Part shown: piece after piece, positions 9,062-17,967 of the stretch
How positions within the stretch are numbered: position 1 is the stretch's first letter
Layout: every line of letters begins with the position of its first letter
Source of the DNA: DASQHW01 sp038238245
GTDB lineage: Bacteria > Actinomycetota > Acidimicrobiia > IMCC26256 > PALSA-610
Assembly: GCA_038238245.1 (NCBI GenBank)
Contig: JBBRXX010000026.1
Coordinates: 1-64,000, forward strand
Length of the DNA stretch: 64,000 nucleotides
Reading direction: 5' to 3'
The notes under the pieces: model-generated
What the model saw: only the letters and a program-made list of their open reading frames with translations
What the model was told of the DNA's origin: nothing
Databases searched by the model: none
Position numbers and translations under genes: made by a program

Positions 9062-9579
9062 ATGGCCACGGTATCGCCCGCATCTTTCGCGGCGCACCCG
9101 AAGCGGATCACCTCGACCGGATCGTGGAGGCCGGCAACCGAGATCATCCCCGCAGGCTCGACCGGGGCACCGTCCGGCACATACCGCTGCAGCTCGACGG
9201 GAGCGAGGATCTCGTGGGCCCGGGCGGTGGTGGCAAGCCGCGCCGCGAGATTCACGGACCGACCGGTGTAGTCGTCGCCTTCGAGCAAGATGACTGCGCC
9301 ACCGGCACATCCGCCGTGCAACGCGAGCGGCAGCTCGAGGTCGTGGGCGAGCTCTTCGAGCTTGCACACCGCGCCGACGAGCTGTCCCGGCTCCACCGAC
9401 ACGAGCATGCATCCATCGCCCAGCCATTTCGCGATGCGGACGCCGAAGTCGGTCGCGATCTGGCGCACGGCGCCGCGGAACAGCGTGAGCACACGTACGG
9501 AAGCGTCGTCGCCGAACTCGTCGCCGAAGGACGTGAACCCGGAGAGGTCCATGAACGCGAACCAACGATCGACTCGCAC
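9058..9579 (-). CDS. Small stand-alone class III cyclase-domain protein
   Basis: A 173-residue protein that is almost only a class III nucleotidyl cyclase homology domain: FMDLSGFTSFGDEF (first metal Asp), KWLGDGCMLV (second metal Asp), and GRSVNLAARLA with the transition-state Asn and Arg. It has no membrane or regulatory domain. Catalysis is therefore possible but product and partner are unknown; many such short proteins in actinobacteria are uncharacterised. GTG start at 9579, 12 bases after the stop of the hydrolase gene; 3' end overlaps the enoyl-CoA hydratase start. Confidence 0.8.
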   Translation of the reverse strand: MRVDRWFAFMDLSGFTSFGDEFGDDASVRVLTLFRGAVRQIATDFGVRIAKWLGDGCMLVSVEPGQLVGAVCKLEELAHDLELPLALHGGCAGGAVILLEGDDYTGRSVNLAARLATTARAHEILAPVELQRYVPDGAPVEPAGMISVAGLHDPVEVIRFGCAAKDAGDTVAI

Positions 9580-9591
9580 CGGAGAAGTCTC

Positions 9592-10230
9592 TCAGGTCTG
9601 TGCGGGCAGGCTCGCAACGAAGTCGACGACCGCCTCGGCCGCACCGGCCAATGCCACGGCGGGCGTCAGACCGCTCGACTTCAGCGGCTTGAACCCGTGG
9701 TCGCCGGTGTCGATCCAATGAAAGGTGACACGGCCCGTGATCTTCTTCGCATGCCGCTGCAGCTCGTCCGGCGTCCCGAACGCGTCGCGTGTGCCGCTGA
9801 CGAAGAGCACCGGCATCGTCAGCTCCGGGAAGTGCTCGACGCGCAGCCGGTCGGCCTTGCCCGGCGGATGCAACGGATACCCCAGCAGCGCGACACCCAG
9901 CGCGCCGTCTTGGGCCGCGACCATCGACCCGATGCGGCCACCCATCGAACGGCCGCCGAGCACGAGCCGATCGACGGGAACCTTCGCGCGCGTCGCGAGC
10001 TCCTGCGCGGCCTCCCGTACCGCGGCTTCGAGCACGGGCGGGCGGTCGGGGCTCCGCCGTCCGGCCGCCTTGTAGGGGAAGTTGAAACGCAACGAAGGGA
10101 TCTTCGCGGCGGCCAACGCATCGGCGACCGTCGTCAACGCCGCGGCGTGCATGTCGGCGCCGGCGCCGTGCGCGAGGAGGACCGCACGATCGGCACCGCG
10201 CTTCGGACCTTGATATGCGACGTCGTTCAT
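9592..10230 (-). CDS. Alpha/beta hydrolase (Tex30/KANSL3-like, dienelactone-hydrolase type)
   Basis: A 212-residue compact alpha/beta hydrolase: VLLAHGAGADM near the N-terminus, nucleophile elbow GGRSMGGR (Ser), acid in VSGTRDAFG and His in DTGDHGFKP. This pattern is the bacterial Tex30/KANL3-like branch, whose substrate is not known. The start overlaps the stop of the S9 peptidase gene by 4 bases (ATGA), so the peptidase, this hydrolase, the cyclase-domain protein and the crotonase form one translationally coupled run. Confidence 0.85.
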   Translation of the reverse strand: MNDVAYQGPKRGADRAVLLAHGAGADMHAAALTTVADALAAAKIPSLRFNFPYKAAGRRSPDRPPVLEAAVREAAQELATRAKVPVDRLVLGGRSMGGRIGSMVAAQDGALGVALLGYPLHPPGKADRLRVEHFPELTMPVLFVSGTRDAFGTPDELQRHAKKITGRVTFHWIDTGDHGFKPLKSSGLTPAVALAGAAEAVVDFVASLPAQT

Positions 10231-11969
10231 CCGAGTCGTCGGGACAGGAACGAATCGATACGGTCGAGCTCGTCGGCGATGGTTGCCGCGCGGCGCCACC
10301 CGTGACCCTCGCCCTCGTACACATGCCGTTCTACGGGCGTGCCGGCACGCCGCAACGCGTCCTCGACCGCGGCGGACTGCGCCGGGGGCACCGACGTGTC
10401 GGCGTCGCCGTGGAGGAGCAGGACCGGCGCGGTGATCTTGGACGCGTGCGTGACCGCCGAGTTGGCGGTGTACCGACCGCGTGCCTCGGGCAGCGGGCCG
10501 ACGAGGCGCGTGGTGTAGCCCGACTCGAAGCGATCCGTCGTCGCCTCGACGCCGAGCAGATCGGTCACGGGGAAGAGTGCAACGACGGCCGCCGCGAGGT
10601 CCGGGTACCTGGCCGCGACGTTCAACACGGTGAGTCCGCCCGCGCTCCCGCCCATCAGCGCGACGAGTCCGGCGTCGCCCCACCCTTCCCGCAAGGCGTG
10701 GCGGATGCCGGCGACGACGTCGTCGGTGTCGAGCTCGCCCCATCTGCCTTCGAGCGCCCGCCGGTAGTCGTCGCCGTATCCGGTGGAGCCGCGGGAGTTC
10801 GGCTGCAACACCGTCCAGCCCCGCTGCACGAGGTACTGGACGCGCGGGTTCCAGTCGGCAAGGGCTTGCCCGGTCGGGCCGCCGTGGACGAGCACCATCA
10901 GACGACGACGGCCGCGCGCCGCGCGCTCGGAGGGTCGCCACACCAGTCCGTGCACCGTCGCGCTGCCCGACTTCCACGAGACCGACTTCGGTTCGACCAG
11001 CGCCGTCCGCTCGAAGCCTCCGACGGGTCCGCGTCCGACACTTCGACGCGCGGAACCGTTCGACGCGAGGACGACCACCTGCGTGGGCGTCACCGCTCCC
11101 GACCGAGTACAGACAATGCCGGGCGCGCCCCAATCGAGACCGCGGTGCCAGCCCTTGGAGAGCTCGCGCGCGGACTTGCTGCCGGGCGCGCCGATCACGA
11201 GCCGGCCGAAGCCGTCCTCGTTGCGGCACCAGGCGAGCTCGTTGCCGTCGGGCGACCATGCAAACGATCGCTGTCCCGGGTCCCAGGACGGTTCCGCGTG
11301 CTCGCATTGCTCGTCGCGCAACGGCGCGTCGTCGACCCACAGCTTGTGCTCGCGCACGTACGCCAGATGCGCGCTCTCCGGGGAGAAGCGCGGCTGGCCG
11401 CACGCGGGCGCGTCCGCGACGATGCGCGTCTTGCCATCGTCATCGCGCACCACGATGCGCGACGCGTCCCACGGCATGTCGGGCAACGTCCACTCGTGCC
11501 ACACGAGCTCCTGGCCGTCGGGCGACCACGACGGATCCCATGCGTAGTCGGCGTGCGAGACGCGCTGCGGCCATTGCATGCCGTCGAGCGGCACGGTGAC
11601 CACATCGCACGAGTCGGCGCGCTCGATCCCGCACGCGACCTCGCCGCGCACCGAGACCGCCGGTGCGAACGCGCGGCCGTCGCGCGACAACACCCGCACC
11701 ACGCCGCCGTCGGCGTCGACCAGCACGAGCCGTCCGTCCGAGGCCGCGACCACGAGCTCACCGTCGGACGCCCAGCAGAACCCGCCGCCGGCGCCGCATT
11801 CGCCGGTCACGACGACCGGCGGCCCGGAGGAGTCCGCCGGCGCGACGACGAGGTCGCCGCGGCCGTCGAAGCTGTCCACCCAGGCCAGGCGGGCACCGGA
11901 CGGTGACCAGCGGGGATCGGTCACTGCGTGCGAGCGGCTCAGCATCGAGGGTGAGATCAGGCCCGGCAC
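10227..11969 (-). CDS. S9 family prolyl oligopeptidase-like serine peptidase
   Basis: About 580 residues. The N-terminal part has WD/beta-propeller (TolB/PD40-like) repeats such as DPRWSPSGARLAW and DPSWSPDGQELVW; the C-terminal part is a peptidase S9 alpha/beta hydrolase with GGSAGG (Ser), HGDADTSV (Asp) and EGEGHGW (His). No signal peptide, so cytosolic peptidase or acylaminoacyl hydrolase is likely. The start is uncertain: the frame is open to 12041, but that overlaps the divergent glycosyltransferase; GTG at 11969 with GGTAGGG eight bases before it is preferred. Confidence 0.87.
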   Translation of the reverse strand: MPGLISPSMLSRSHAVTDPRWSPSGARLAWVDSFDGRGDLVVAPADSSGPPVVVTGECGAGGGFCWASDGELVVAASDGRLVLVDADGGVVRVLSRDGRAFAPAVSVRGEVACGIERADSCDVVTVPLDGMQWPQRVSHADYAWDPSWSPDGQELVWHEWTLPDMPWDASRIVVRDDDGKTRIVADAPACGQPRFSPESAHLAYVREHKLWVDDAPLRDEQCEHAEPSWDPGQRSFAWSPDGNELAWCRNEDGFGRLVIGAPGSKSARELSKGWHRGLDWGAPGIVCTRSGAVTPTQVVVLASNGSARRSVGRGPVGGFERTALVEPKSVSWKSGSATVHGLVWRPSERAARGRRRLMVLVHGGPTGQALADWNPRVQYLVQRGWTVLQPNSRGSTGYGDDYRRALEGRWGELDTDDVVAGIRHALREGWGDAGLVALMGGSAGGLTVLNVAARYPDLAAAVVALFPVTDLLGVEATTDRFESGYTTRLVGPLPEARGRYTANSAVTHASKITAPVLLLHGDADTSVPPAQSAAVEDALRRAGTPVERHVYEGEGHGWRRAATIADELDRIDSFLSRRLG

Positions 11970-12030
11970 CAGGGCGACCCTACCGGTGCGGCTTGCGACC
12001 GGCGCGGCCCTCCTCCATCCTGGTCCCTTC

Positions 12031-13326
12031 ATGCCCCACACCGAGTCCGCCCTCTCGCGCCCGCTTCGCGTCGCATTCCTCGTCTATCGCGGCAATCCGC
12101 ACTGCGGGGGCCAAGGCGTCTACAGCCGGCATCTGACGCGCGAGCTTTCCGAGCTCGGGCACCAGGTCACGATGTTCGCCGGGCAGCCCTGGCCGGTCGC
12201 CGACGACCCGGTCACGCTCGAGAAGGTCCCGAGCCTCGACCTGTACCGGCGGGAGAACCCGTTTCGCGTCCCGTGGCCGCACGAGTTCCGGACGATCGAG
12301 GACGCCCAGGAGTTCGCCATCATGGGCTGCGCCGGGTTCCCCGAGCCCTACGCGTTCAGCCGCCGGGTGTACAAGCAGCTGCGCGATCGCCGGCACGAGT
12401 TCGATCTCGTGCACGACAACCAGTGCCTCGGGCGCGGGCTGCTGGGCTTCGTGCGCGACGGCTGGCCGTTCGTGCACACGCTGCACCACCCGATCACCGT
12501 CGACCGCGATCTGGAGCTGGCGCACGCGACGTCCCTCAACCGGCGGCTGACACTCCGACGTTGGTACGGGTTCCTGGGCATGCAGATGCACGTCGCCCGC
12601 AAGCTGCCGCGCCACCTCACCGTGTCGCAGAACTCGAAGAAGGACATCGTCGCGCAGATGCGCGTGCACCCCGACACGCTGCACATCGTGCCGGTCGGCG
12701 TCGATCAGAAGCAGTTCCGACCGCTCGCGCACATCGCGCGTGTGCCGGGCCGGTTGATGACGACCGCGAGCGCCGACGTCCCGCTCAAGGGATTGTCGTA
12801 TCTGATCGAGGCGCTGGCGAAGGTGCGCACCGAGCGCGAGGACGCCCATCTGGTAGTGATCGGGCAACCCCGTCTCAAGTCGCGGGTGCCCGCTCAGATC
12901 GAGCGGCTCGGATTGCAAGGCGCGATCGAGTTCGTGAGCGGCGTGACCGACGAGAGGATCGTCGAGTTGTACGCGGAGGCCGAGATCGCGGTCGTGCCCT
13001 CGCTCTATGAAGGCTTCTCGCTTCCCGCCATCGAAGCCATGGCGTGTGGGGTGCCGCTCATCACGACGACCGGGGGCGCGCTGCCCGAGGTCGTCGGAGC
13101 GCACGGCGAATCGGCAATGACGGTCGAGCCCGGCGATCCCGGGGCGCTCGCGCAGCAGATCGTCACGGTGCTGAACCACGACTCGTTGCGCGCCCGGCTG
13201 GGCGAGCGCGGCCGCGCCCGGGTGCTCGACCGGTTCACGTGGCGGCGCACGGCGCAGGGCACCGCCGAGCACTACTACCTCGAGCTCGAAGCCCATGAAA
13301 GCCGGAGACGCGACCGCGCGTGTTGA
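12031..13326 (+). CDS. Family 4 glycosyltransferase
   Basis: A 431-residue GT-B enzyme. The donor-binding C-terminal half contains PSLYEGFSLPAIEAMACGVP, the E-x7-E motif of GT4 retaining transferases; the N-terminal half has VAFLVYRGNPHCGGQGVYSR, the Gly-rich acceptor-side loop. It would move a sugar from a nucleotide donor in the cytosol. It is the first gene of a plus-strand set with a methyltransferase (overlap 7 bases) and an alpha/alpha-toroid protein. Acceptor unknown; the context suggests an envelope glycoconjugate or a small secreted glycolipid. Confidence 0.9.
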   Translation: MPHTESALSRPLRVAFLVYRGNPHCGGQGVYSRHLTRELSELGHQVTMFAGQPWPVADDPVTLEKVPSLDLYRRENPFRVPWPHEFRTIEDAQEFAIMGCAGFPEPYAFSRRVYKQLRDRRHEFDLVHDNQCLGRGLLGFVRDGWPFVHTLHHPITVDRDLELAHATSLNRRLTLRRWYGFLGMQMHVARKLPRHLTVSQNSKKDIVAQMRVHPDTLHIVPVGVDQKQFRPLAHIARVPGRLMTTASADVPLKGLSYLIEALAKVRTEREDAHLVVIGQPRLKSRVPAQIERLGLQGAIEFVSGVTDERIVELYAEAEIAVVPSLYEGFSLPAIEAMACGVPLITTTGGALPEVVGAHGESAMTVEPGDPGALAQQIVTVLNHDSLRARLGERGRARVLDRFTWRRTAQGTAEHYYLELEAHESRRRDRAC

Positions 13327-14072
13327 CGGTTGACTTCGAGCGGCTGGGGCTGGTGCGCGGGGAGCGACTGCTCGATCTCGGCGCGGGCGGAGGCCGGCAC
13401 GCGTTCGCAGCGATGCGCCGCGGCGCGCGTGTCACCGCGCTCGACTACTCCGCCGCCGATCTGAAGGACGCGATCGCCGTCGCGGGCGCGATGCTCGATG
13501 CCGGGGAAGTCACCGTCGAGCAGTGGGCCGGCGCCGTGAACGGCGACGCACTCGATCTGCCGTTCCCGGACGCCGCCTTCGACCGCGTGATCGTGTCCGA
13601 GGTGCTCGAGCACATCTGGGACGACGAACGCGCGCTGACCGAGATCGCCCGGGTGCTCCGGCCGGGCGGACGTATCGCCGCGACCGTCCCGACCCGCTGG
13701 CCCGAGCGGGTGGCATGGGCGCTCAACTGGCACTACCACGACACGCCGGGAGGCCATGTCCGCGTCTACCGCCAGCACGAGCTCGAGCTGAAGCTCGAAC
13801 GAGCGGGCTTCTTCCTGCGCGGCTCGCATCACGCGCACGCCTTCCACTCGCCGTACTGGTGGCTGAAGTGCGCGTACGGGCTCGAGAACACCGACGCGCC
13901 ACCGGTGCGGCGTTACCACGATTTCTTGTGCATGCTGATCGAACGCAACCCGCGCTGGGCGCAGCTCGGTGAACGCGCCCTCAACCCCGTGCTCGGCAAG
14001 AGCGTGGTGCTGTACGGCGAGAAGGTCCCACCGTCGATGTCGAGATGGGGAAAGCGCAGCCTTGACGAATAG
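13320..14072 (+). CDS. Class I SAM-dependent methyltransferase
   Basis: A 250-residue methyltransferase with motif I LLDLGAGGGRHA, acidic VTALDYS, motif II-III GDALDLPFPDAAFDRVIVSE and ARVLRPGGRIAATVP (Methyltransf_11 type). The start GTG at 13320 overlaps the end of the glycosyltransferase. The C-terminal part with many aromatic residues (HSPYWWLKCAYG) is specific to this gene family. It is likely to methylate a sugar or lipid intermediate made by its neighbours; that is inferred from context only. Confidence 0.88.
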   Translation: MLTVDFERLGLVRGERLLDLGAGGGRHAFAAMRRGARVTALDYSAADLKDAIAVAGAMLDAGEVTVEQWAGAVNGDALDLPFPDAAFDRVIVSEVLEHIWDDERALTEIARVLRPGGRIAATVPTRWPERVAWALNWHYHDTPGGHVRVYRQHELELKLERAGFFLRGSHHAHAFHSPYWWLKCAYGLENTDAPPVRRYHDFLCMLIERNPRWAQLGERALNPVLGKSVVLYGEKVPPSMSRWGKRSLDE

Positions 14073-15186
14073 CCGCTTCGAGCTTCCCGAGGTCGAGGGT
14101 GTCCTCACGAGCGCCCAGGTCGCCCAGACCGTCGATGCCATCGCCGGTGTGCAGCTCCCCGACGGCAACATCCCGTGGGTTCCGGGCGGCCACACCGACC
14201 CGTGGAACCTGGTCGAAGCCGCGATGGCTCTCGACGTGGGCGGCCGGTACGCCGAAGCCGAACGCGCGTACGCGTGGCTGACCGCCAACCAGCACGACGC
14301 GGGCTGCTGGCATGCGTACTACCTGGGTGACGACGTGAAGGAGCACACGCTCGACACCAACGTCACGTGTTACATCGCGAATGGTGTCTGGCATCACTAT
14401 CTCTGCACGCGTGACGCGGGATTCCTCGAGTCGATGTTCCCCGTCGTGGAGCGTGCGATCGACTTTGCCCTCGACCACCAGCACCCGACCGGCGAGATCG
14501 AATGGGACGCGGATCCCGCGCGCATCGACGGCAAGGGCGCGTTGCTGACCGGTTCGTCGAGCATCTACTCGTCGTTGCGCTGCGCGATCGCGGCCGCGGA
14601 ACGCCTTGGCCGTGAGCGACCGGACTGGGAGCTGTCGCTCGGCTCGTTGGCGATCGCCATCGCGCACCGCCCCGAGCGCTTCCTCGAAAAAGAGCGTTGG
14701 GCGATGGACTGGTATTACCCGATCCTGAGCGGTGTGCTGCGCGGTCACGCCGCGCACGCGCGCATCGCGTCCAAGTGGCACACGTTCGTCGCGCCGACCC
14801 GGGGCGTGCGCTGTGTCTCGGACCAGCCGTGGATCACCGCGGCCGAGACGTGCGAGCTCGTGATGGCGCTCGACGCCATCGGGCTCGACGAGCGTGCCCG
14901 AACGCTGTTCGAGTGGGTGCAATTCCTGCGCCACGACGACGGGTCCTACTGGACGGGGATGAACTTCGAGGGCGAGCGGTTCGAGCAACCGGGTGTCTAC
15001 TTCACCGCCGAGCAGCCGACATGGAACAGCGCGGCGGTGGTGCTGGCGGCCAACGCGCTCGGCGGGCACGGCCCCACTGCCGGATTGTTCCGCGGCGCGG
15101 GGCTGCCCGCGGGCCTCACTGCAAGCGAGCTCATCGAGGCGGGCACCGCGATCGAGGCGGAACGAGCCGCACGCGAGCAGCGCTGA
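14062..15186 (+). CDS. Prenyltransferase/squalene-cyclase-like alpha/alpha-toroid protein
   Basis: A 374-residue protein, predicted all-helical with repeated Trp- and His-rich segments (GNIPWVPGGHTDPWNLVEAA, TANQHDAGCWHAYYLGDDVK, WAMDWYYPILSG). This is the alpha/alpha toroid seen in terpene cyclase-like and GH15/glucoamylase-like proteins; databases often label it prenyltransferase without proof. No DxDD cyclase motif is visible. It starts at TTG 14062, preceded by GGGGAAAG and overlapping the methyltransferase stop by 11 bases. A glycoside-active or sugar-binding role fits the glycosyltransferase neighbour as well as a prenyl role. Confidence 0.7.
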   Translation: MTNSRFELPEVEGVLTSAQVAQTVDAIAGVQLPDGNIPWVPGGHTDPWNLVEAAMALDVGGRYAEAERAYAWLTANQHDAGCWHAYYLGDDVKEHTLDTNVTCYIANGVWHHYLCTRDAGFLESMFPVVERAIDFALDHQHPTGEIEWDADPARIDGKGALLTGSSSIYSSLRCAIAAAERLGRERPDWELSLGSLAIAIAHRPERFLEKERWAMDWYYPILSGVLRGHAAHARIASKWHTFVAPTRGVRCVSDQPWITAAETCELVMALDAIGLDERARTLFEWVQFLRHDDGSYWTGMNFEGERFEQPGVYFTAEQPTWNSAAVVLAANALGGHGPTAGLFRGAGLPAGLTASELIEAGTAIEAERAAREQR

Positions 15187-15232
15187 ACGAGCATGCGCGC
15201 AGTCGCGCGTGCGCCGTCGTAAATTTCCGCCG

Positions 15233-15931
15233 ATGCGAACGTGGCGGCGGGCACGAGCGATCGACCAGACGCCGGCGTGGCCGCCACCCGACGCGCGCCC
15301 GGCCGACCGGGAGCAGGCCTGGGCGCCGCCTCCGATGTGGTCCCAGGCCTGGCCCGCCGCGCCGGCGGCGCCCAACCTGTCACCGGCGACGCCACCCGTG
15401 CCGACGGCGCCACCCGCGCCATCCGCACCACCCGCGCCTGTGGCCGACCCCCCGACCGCTTCTCCCGCCGCCGACATGTCCGTCGAGCTCATCCGGGTGC
15501 TCGGCGCGGTGGCGACGATGTGCGACCGGGTGATCGAGTTCGTCGAGGCCGATCGCGCCGAACGGCACCACATGATCGAGCTGCTCACACACCTGTCGCG
15601 CTCGGCGACGCCACCCGAGCCCCCCGCCCCGAACGGCAACGGCGAGCGCGTCGTCGGCGGGTCAATGCCGTCGGTGCGCGATCCGGCGATCGATCTCCGG
15701 CCCTCCGAGACCGCCGTCGAGGTGCGATGCCGCTTCGGTGACCGCTGGGTGGAGGGCTTCGAGATCTTCGAAGTGCTGCAGGACGATCTCGGCGTCCGCT
15801 ACCGGCTCCGCCGCCGCGTCGACGGTGTCGTGCTTCCCGAGCTCTTCGGCGCCGCGGCGATCCGCCATGTCGAGACGTTCGAGGAGCTCACACCCGCGTC
15901 CCCGCACGACCGCCACTGGTCACCGCTGTAA
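15233..15931 (+). CDS. Pro/Ala-rich protein with a small conserved C-terminal domain
   Basis: A 232-residue protein from ATG 15233. Residues 10-85 are a disordered Pro/Ala-rich stretch; 85-125 form a probable helix (SVELIRVLGAVATMCDRVIE); the last about 85 residues form a compact mixed domain (VEVRCRFGDRWVEGFEIFEV ... LPELFGAAAIRHVE). I do not recognise the family. No signal peptide or membrane segment. It ends with a 12-base convergent overlap with the next methyltransferase on the minus strand. The cluster position suggests an accessory role, but nothing in the sequence shows one. Confidence 0.7.
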   Translation: MRTWRRARAIDQTPAWPPPDARPADREQAWAPPPMWSQAWPAAPAAPNLSPATPPVPTAPPAPSAPPAPVADPPTASPAADMSVELIRVLGAVATMCDRVIEFVEADRAERHHMIELLTHLSRSATPPEPPAPNGNGERVVGGSMPSVRDPAIDLRPSETAVEVRCRFGDRWVEGFEIFEVLQDDLGVRYRLRRRVDGVVLPELFGAAAIRHVETFEELTPASPHDRHWSPL

Positions 15932-16531
15932 GAGCCGCAACGAGCCTGTGGCCGACACGGGCGTGAAGCCGTCGTCGACCGCGCGCCGCCAGACGTGGAA
16001 CGGCGCCTGGCCGCCTTCCGACGGATCCTCGAAGACGTCGTGGATCGCGAGCGTGCCGCCGGGCATGACGTGCGGCGACCAGCATGCGTAATCGGCCATG
16101 GCGACCTCTTCGGCATGCCCGCCGTCGATGAAGAGGAACGCGAGCGGCGTACGCCATGCTTGCGCGACGGCCTGGGAGTGACCGACGATCGCGACCACGA
16201 CATCCTCGAGACCGGCCTCTTCGATCGTGCGCCGGAAGAAGGGAAGCGTGTCCATGCGCCCGGTGCGAGCGTCGACGACGTCGGCGTCGTGATGTTCCCA
16301 GCCCGACTGGTTCTCCTCCGAACCGCGATGGTGGTCAACGGTGAACACAATCGTGCCGGCTGTACGGGCCGCGGCACCGAGAAAGACCGCCGACTTCCCG
16401 CAGTACGTGCCGATCTCGAGCAGCGGTCCGAGACCGCCCGCCTCGCGTGCGGCGTCATGCAGCGCAAGGCCTTCCTCGTCGGGCATGAAACCCTTCGCGG
16501 CCCGCGCCACCGACAACAGCTGCGCGTCCAT
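15920..16531 (-). CDS. Class I SAM methyltransferase (CmcI / cephalosporin-hydroxylase-like)
   Basis: A 203-residue Methyltransf_24-type protein: LLEIGTYCGKSAVFLG (motif I), IVFTVDHHRGSEENQ (acidic loop), FLFIDGGHAEEVAMADY (DGxH metal or catalytic motif) and GGTLAIHDVFEDPSEGG. This family includes O-methyltransferases of small molecules and sugars. ATG at 16531 is chosen; a GTG sits directly before it. The gene starts back to back with the plus-strand GT87 gene, leaving about 50 bases for both promoters. Confidence 0.83.
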   Translation of the reverse strand: MDAQLLSVARAAKGFMPDEEGLALHDAAREAGGLGPLLEIGTYCGKSAVFLGAAARTAGTIVFTVDHHRGSEENQSGWEHHDADVVDARTGRMDTLPFFRRTIEEAGLEDVVVAIVGHSQAVAQAWRTPLAFLFIDGGHAEEVAMADYACWSPHVMPGGTLAIHDVFEDPSEGGQAPFHVWRRAVDDGFTPVSATGSLRLLQR

Positions 16532-16580
16532 CACGAGCGGGCAGACTAGAGCCGTGCGCGTCGCCGCCGGGACCCACGAC

Positions 16581-17768
16581 ATGCGTCGTCTCGTCCTGCC
16601 TGCGGTCGGCATCGTTGCGATCGGTCTCGCGCTGGAGGTCGCGAATCTCGCCGGCGGCCACCGCCAGGGCATCGACTACGACGTGTACTGGGCCGCGGGC
16701 CGGGCCGTCGTGCACGGCAAGTCGGTGTTCAGTCCCTGGATGGCCACACAGATGGTGCATTCGCTGCCATTCACATATCCGCCCTTCGCCGCGCTGTGCG
16801 CAGTCCCGTTCGGGCTCGTCGCGAACCGCGCCGGCTTCTTGGCCTGGACGCTCGCGTCGATCGTGATGCTCGGATTCGTGGTCCACGCAACGATGCCGCT
16901 CCTCGTCGCCCGGAGCGCCCGGCCGCGAATCGCGCTCACGCTCGCGATCCTCGTCGCGCTGGTGTTGGCGCCCGTGATGACCGGGCTCGGCCACGGCCAG
17001 CTCGGCATCGCGTTGATGACGATGTGCATCTTCGATTGCGTCTCGACGCGACCTCGGTGGCCCCGGGGGCTGCTGATCGGAATCGCGACCGCGGTCAAGC
17101 TGTTGCCGGGCATCTTCATCGTCTACCTGTGGCTCACCGGCCGCCGCCGGGCGGCAATCACCGCGACGGTGACGACCGCCGTGCTCTCGCTCGGTGCCGC
17201 CGTGGTGCTCCCCGGCGACTCCCGCACGTTCTGGACGTCGCGCCTCTTCGACAACAGCCGGGTCGGAAGCAACGCGTACTTCAGCAATCAGTCATTGAAC
17301 GGAATGCTTCGGCGCGCGCTCGGCTCGCATACGCAGCTCTTGTGGATCGCGTCGGCCGTGGTCGTTGCAGTCGTCGGCATGCGTTACGCAATGCAGGCCA
17401 GTCGACGCGGGCAGGAGCTGCTGGGCGTGTGTCTCGCCGCGCTCGTCGGCGTCCTCACGTCACCCGTCTCGTGGGTGCATCATCTCGTCTGGATCGTCCC
17501 GGTGCTCGCGGTGCTCATCGGCGACGCGACCGATCGGCGCCGCGTCGCACTCACCCTTTCGTTGGCCGCGTTCTTCGCGCTCAAGCTGCCGTATCTCGGA
17601 GACGGCTTCGACCCGGGATGGGGGTGGGCATGGCTCGCGGGACCGTTGAAAGACGCCTACGGCATCGCGTGTCTCGTGCTGCTCTTCGCGTTGCCCCGCC
17701 TGGTCGGCGCTAGACCAGGGCTTGTCGAACCGCGGCAACCAGCGCCCGCTGCTCCGCCTTCGTCGTGA
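16581..17768 (+). CDS. GT87-type (DUF2029) polyprenyl-phosphomannose-dependent mannosyltransferase
   Basis: About 395 residues with some ten membrane segments. The first periplasmic loop holds the acidic motif GIDYDVYWAAGRAV, the GT-C catalytic signature; HSLPFTYPPFAA and GLGHGQLGIAL are typical GT87 motifs. Such enzymes use polyprenyl-phosphate sugars on the outer face of the membrane, as in lipomannan or arabinomannan synthesis. Start ATG 16581 is preferred; GTG 16554 is possible. The last 59 bases overlap, tail to tail, a small minus-strand gene. Confidence 0.87.
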   Translation: MRRLVLPAVGIVAIGLALEVANLAGGHRQGIDYDVYWAAGRAVVHGKSVFSPWMATQMVHSLPFTYPPFAALCAVPFGLVANRAGFLAWTLASIVMLGFVVHATMPLLVARSARPRIALTLAILVALVLAPVMTGLGHGQLGIALMTMCIFDCVSTRPRWPRGLLIGIATAVKLLPGIFIVYLWLTGRRRAAITATVTTAVLSLGAAVVLPGDSRTFWTSRLFDNSRVGSNAYFSNQSLNGMLRRALGSHTQLLWIASAVVVAVVGMRYAMQASRRGQELLGVCLAALVGVLTSPVSWVHHLVWIVPVLAVLIGDATDRRRVALTLSLAAFFALKLPYLGDGFDPGWGWAWLAGPLKDAYGIACLVLLFALPRLVGARPGLVEPRQPAPAAPPSS

Positions 17769-17964
17769 CCCTCAGGCGGTCGAAGTCCGTGCCGTCGACG
17801 CGCAGGTCGGCATAGAAGTCGTCGCCGTCGACGTGGAAGTGCAGGAATGCCCTCGAGCGCCGGTAGAAGACGCCGGGTGTGCGCTCCACCAACCCGTCGA
17901 TCCCGCGGAGCTGTTCGAGCACCGGCGCCATGGGATCGAGCTCGCCGTCGCGTGGATGACGCAC
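17710..17964 (-). CDS. Small conserved hypothetical protein beside the CoA mutase
   Basis: An 84-residue protein: a helix (APVLEQLRGIDGLVERTPG), a beta-rich centre (RAFLHFHVDGDDFYADLRVD) and a C-terminal helix (TTKAEQRALVAAVRQAL). Not recognised as a named family. GTG start lies three bases after the mutase stop, so the two are co-transcribed; the 3' end overlaps the convergent GT87 gene. Codon use is like its neighbours, which supports it being real. Confidence 0.65.
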   Translation of the reverse strand: MRHPRDGELDPMAPVLEQLRGIDGLVERTPGVFYRRSRAFLHFHVDGDDFYADLRVDGTDFDRLRVTTKAEQRALVAAVRQALV

Positions 17965-17967
17965 GGG

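Noticed and set aside
6969..9083. 704-residue open frame continuing upstream of MurA
   Set aside because: The part before 8228 is the antisense-shifted shadow of the enoyl-CoA hydratase gene, Arg-rich and without domain similarity; MurA starts at 8228.
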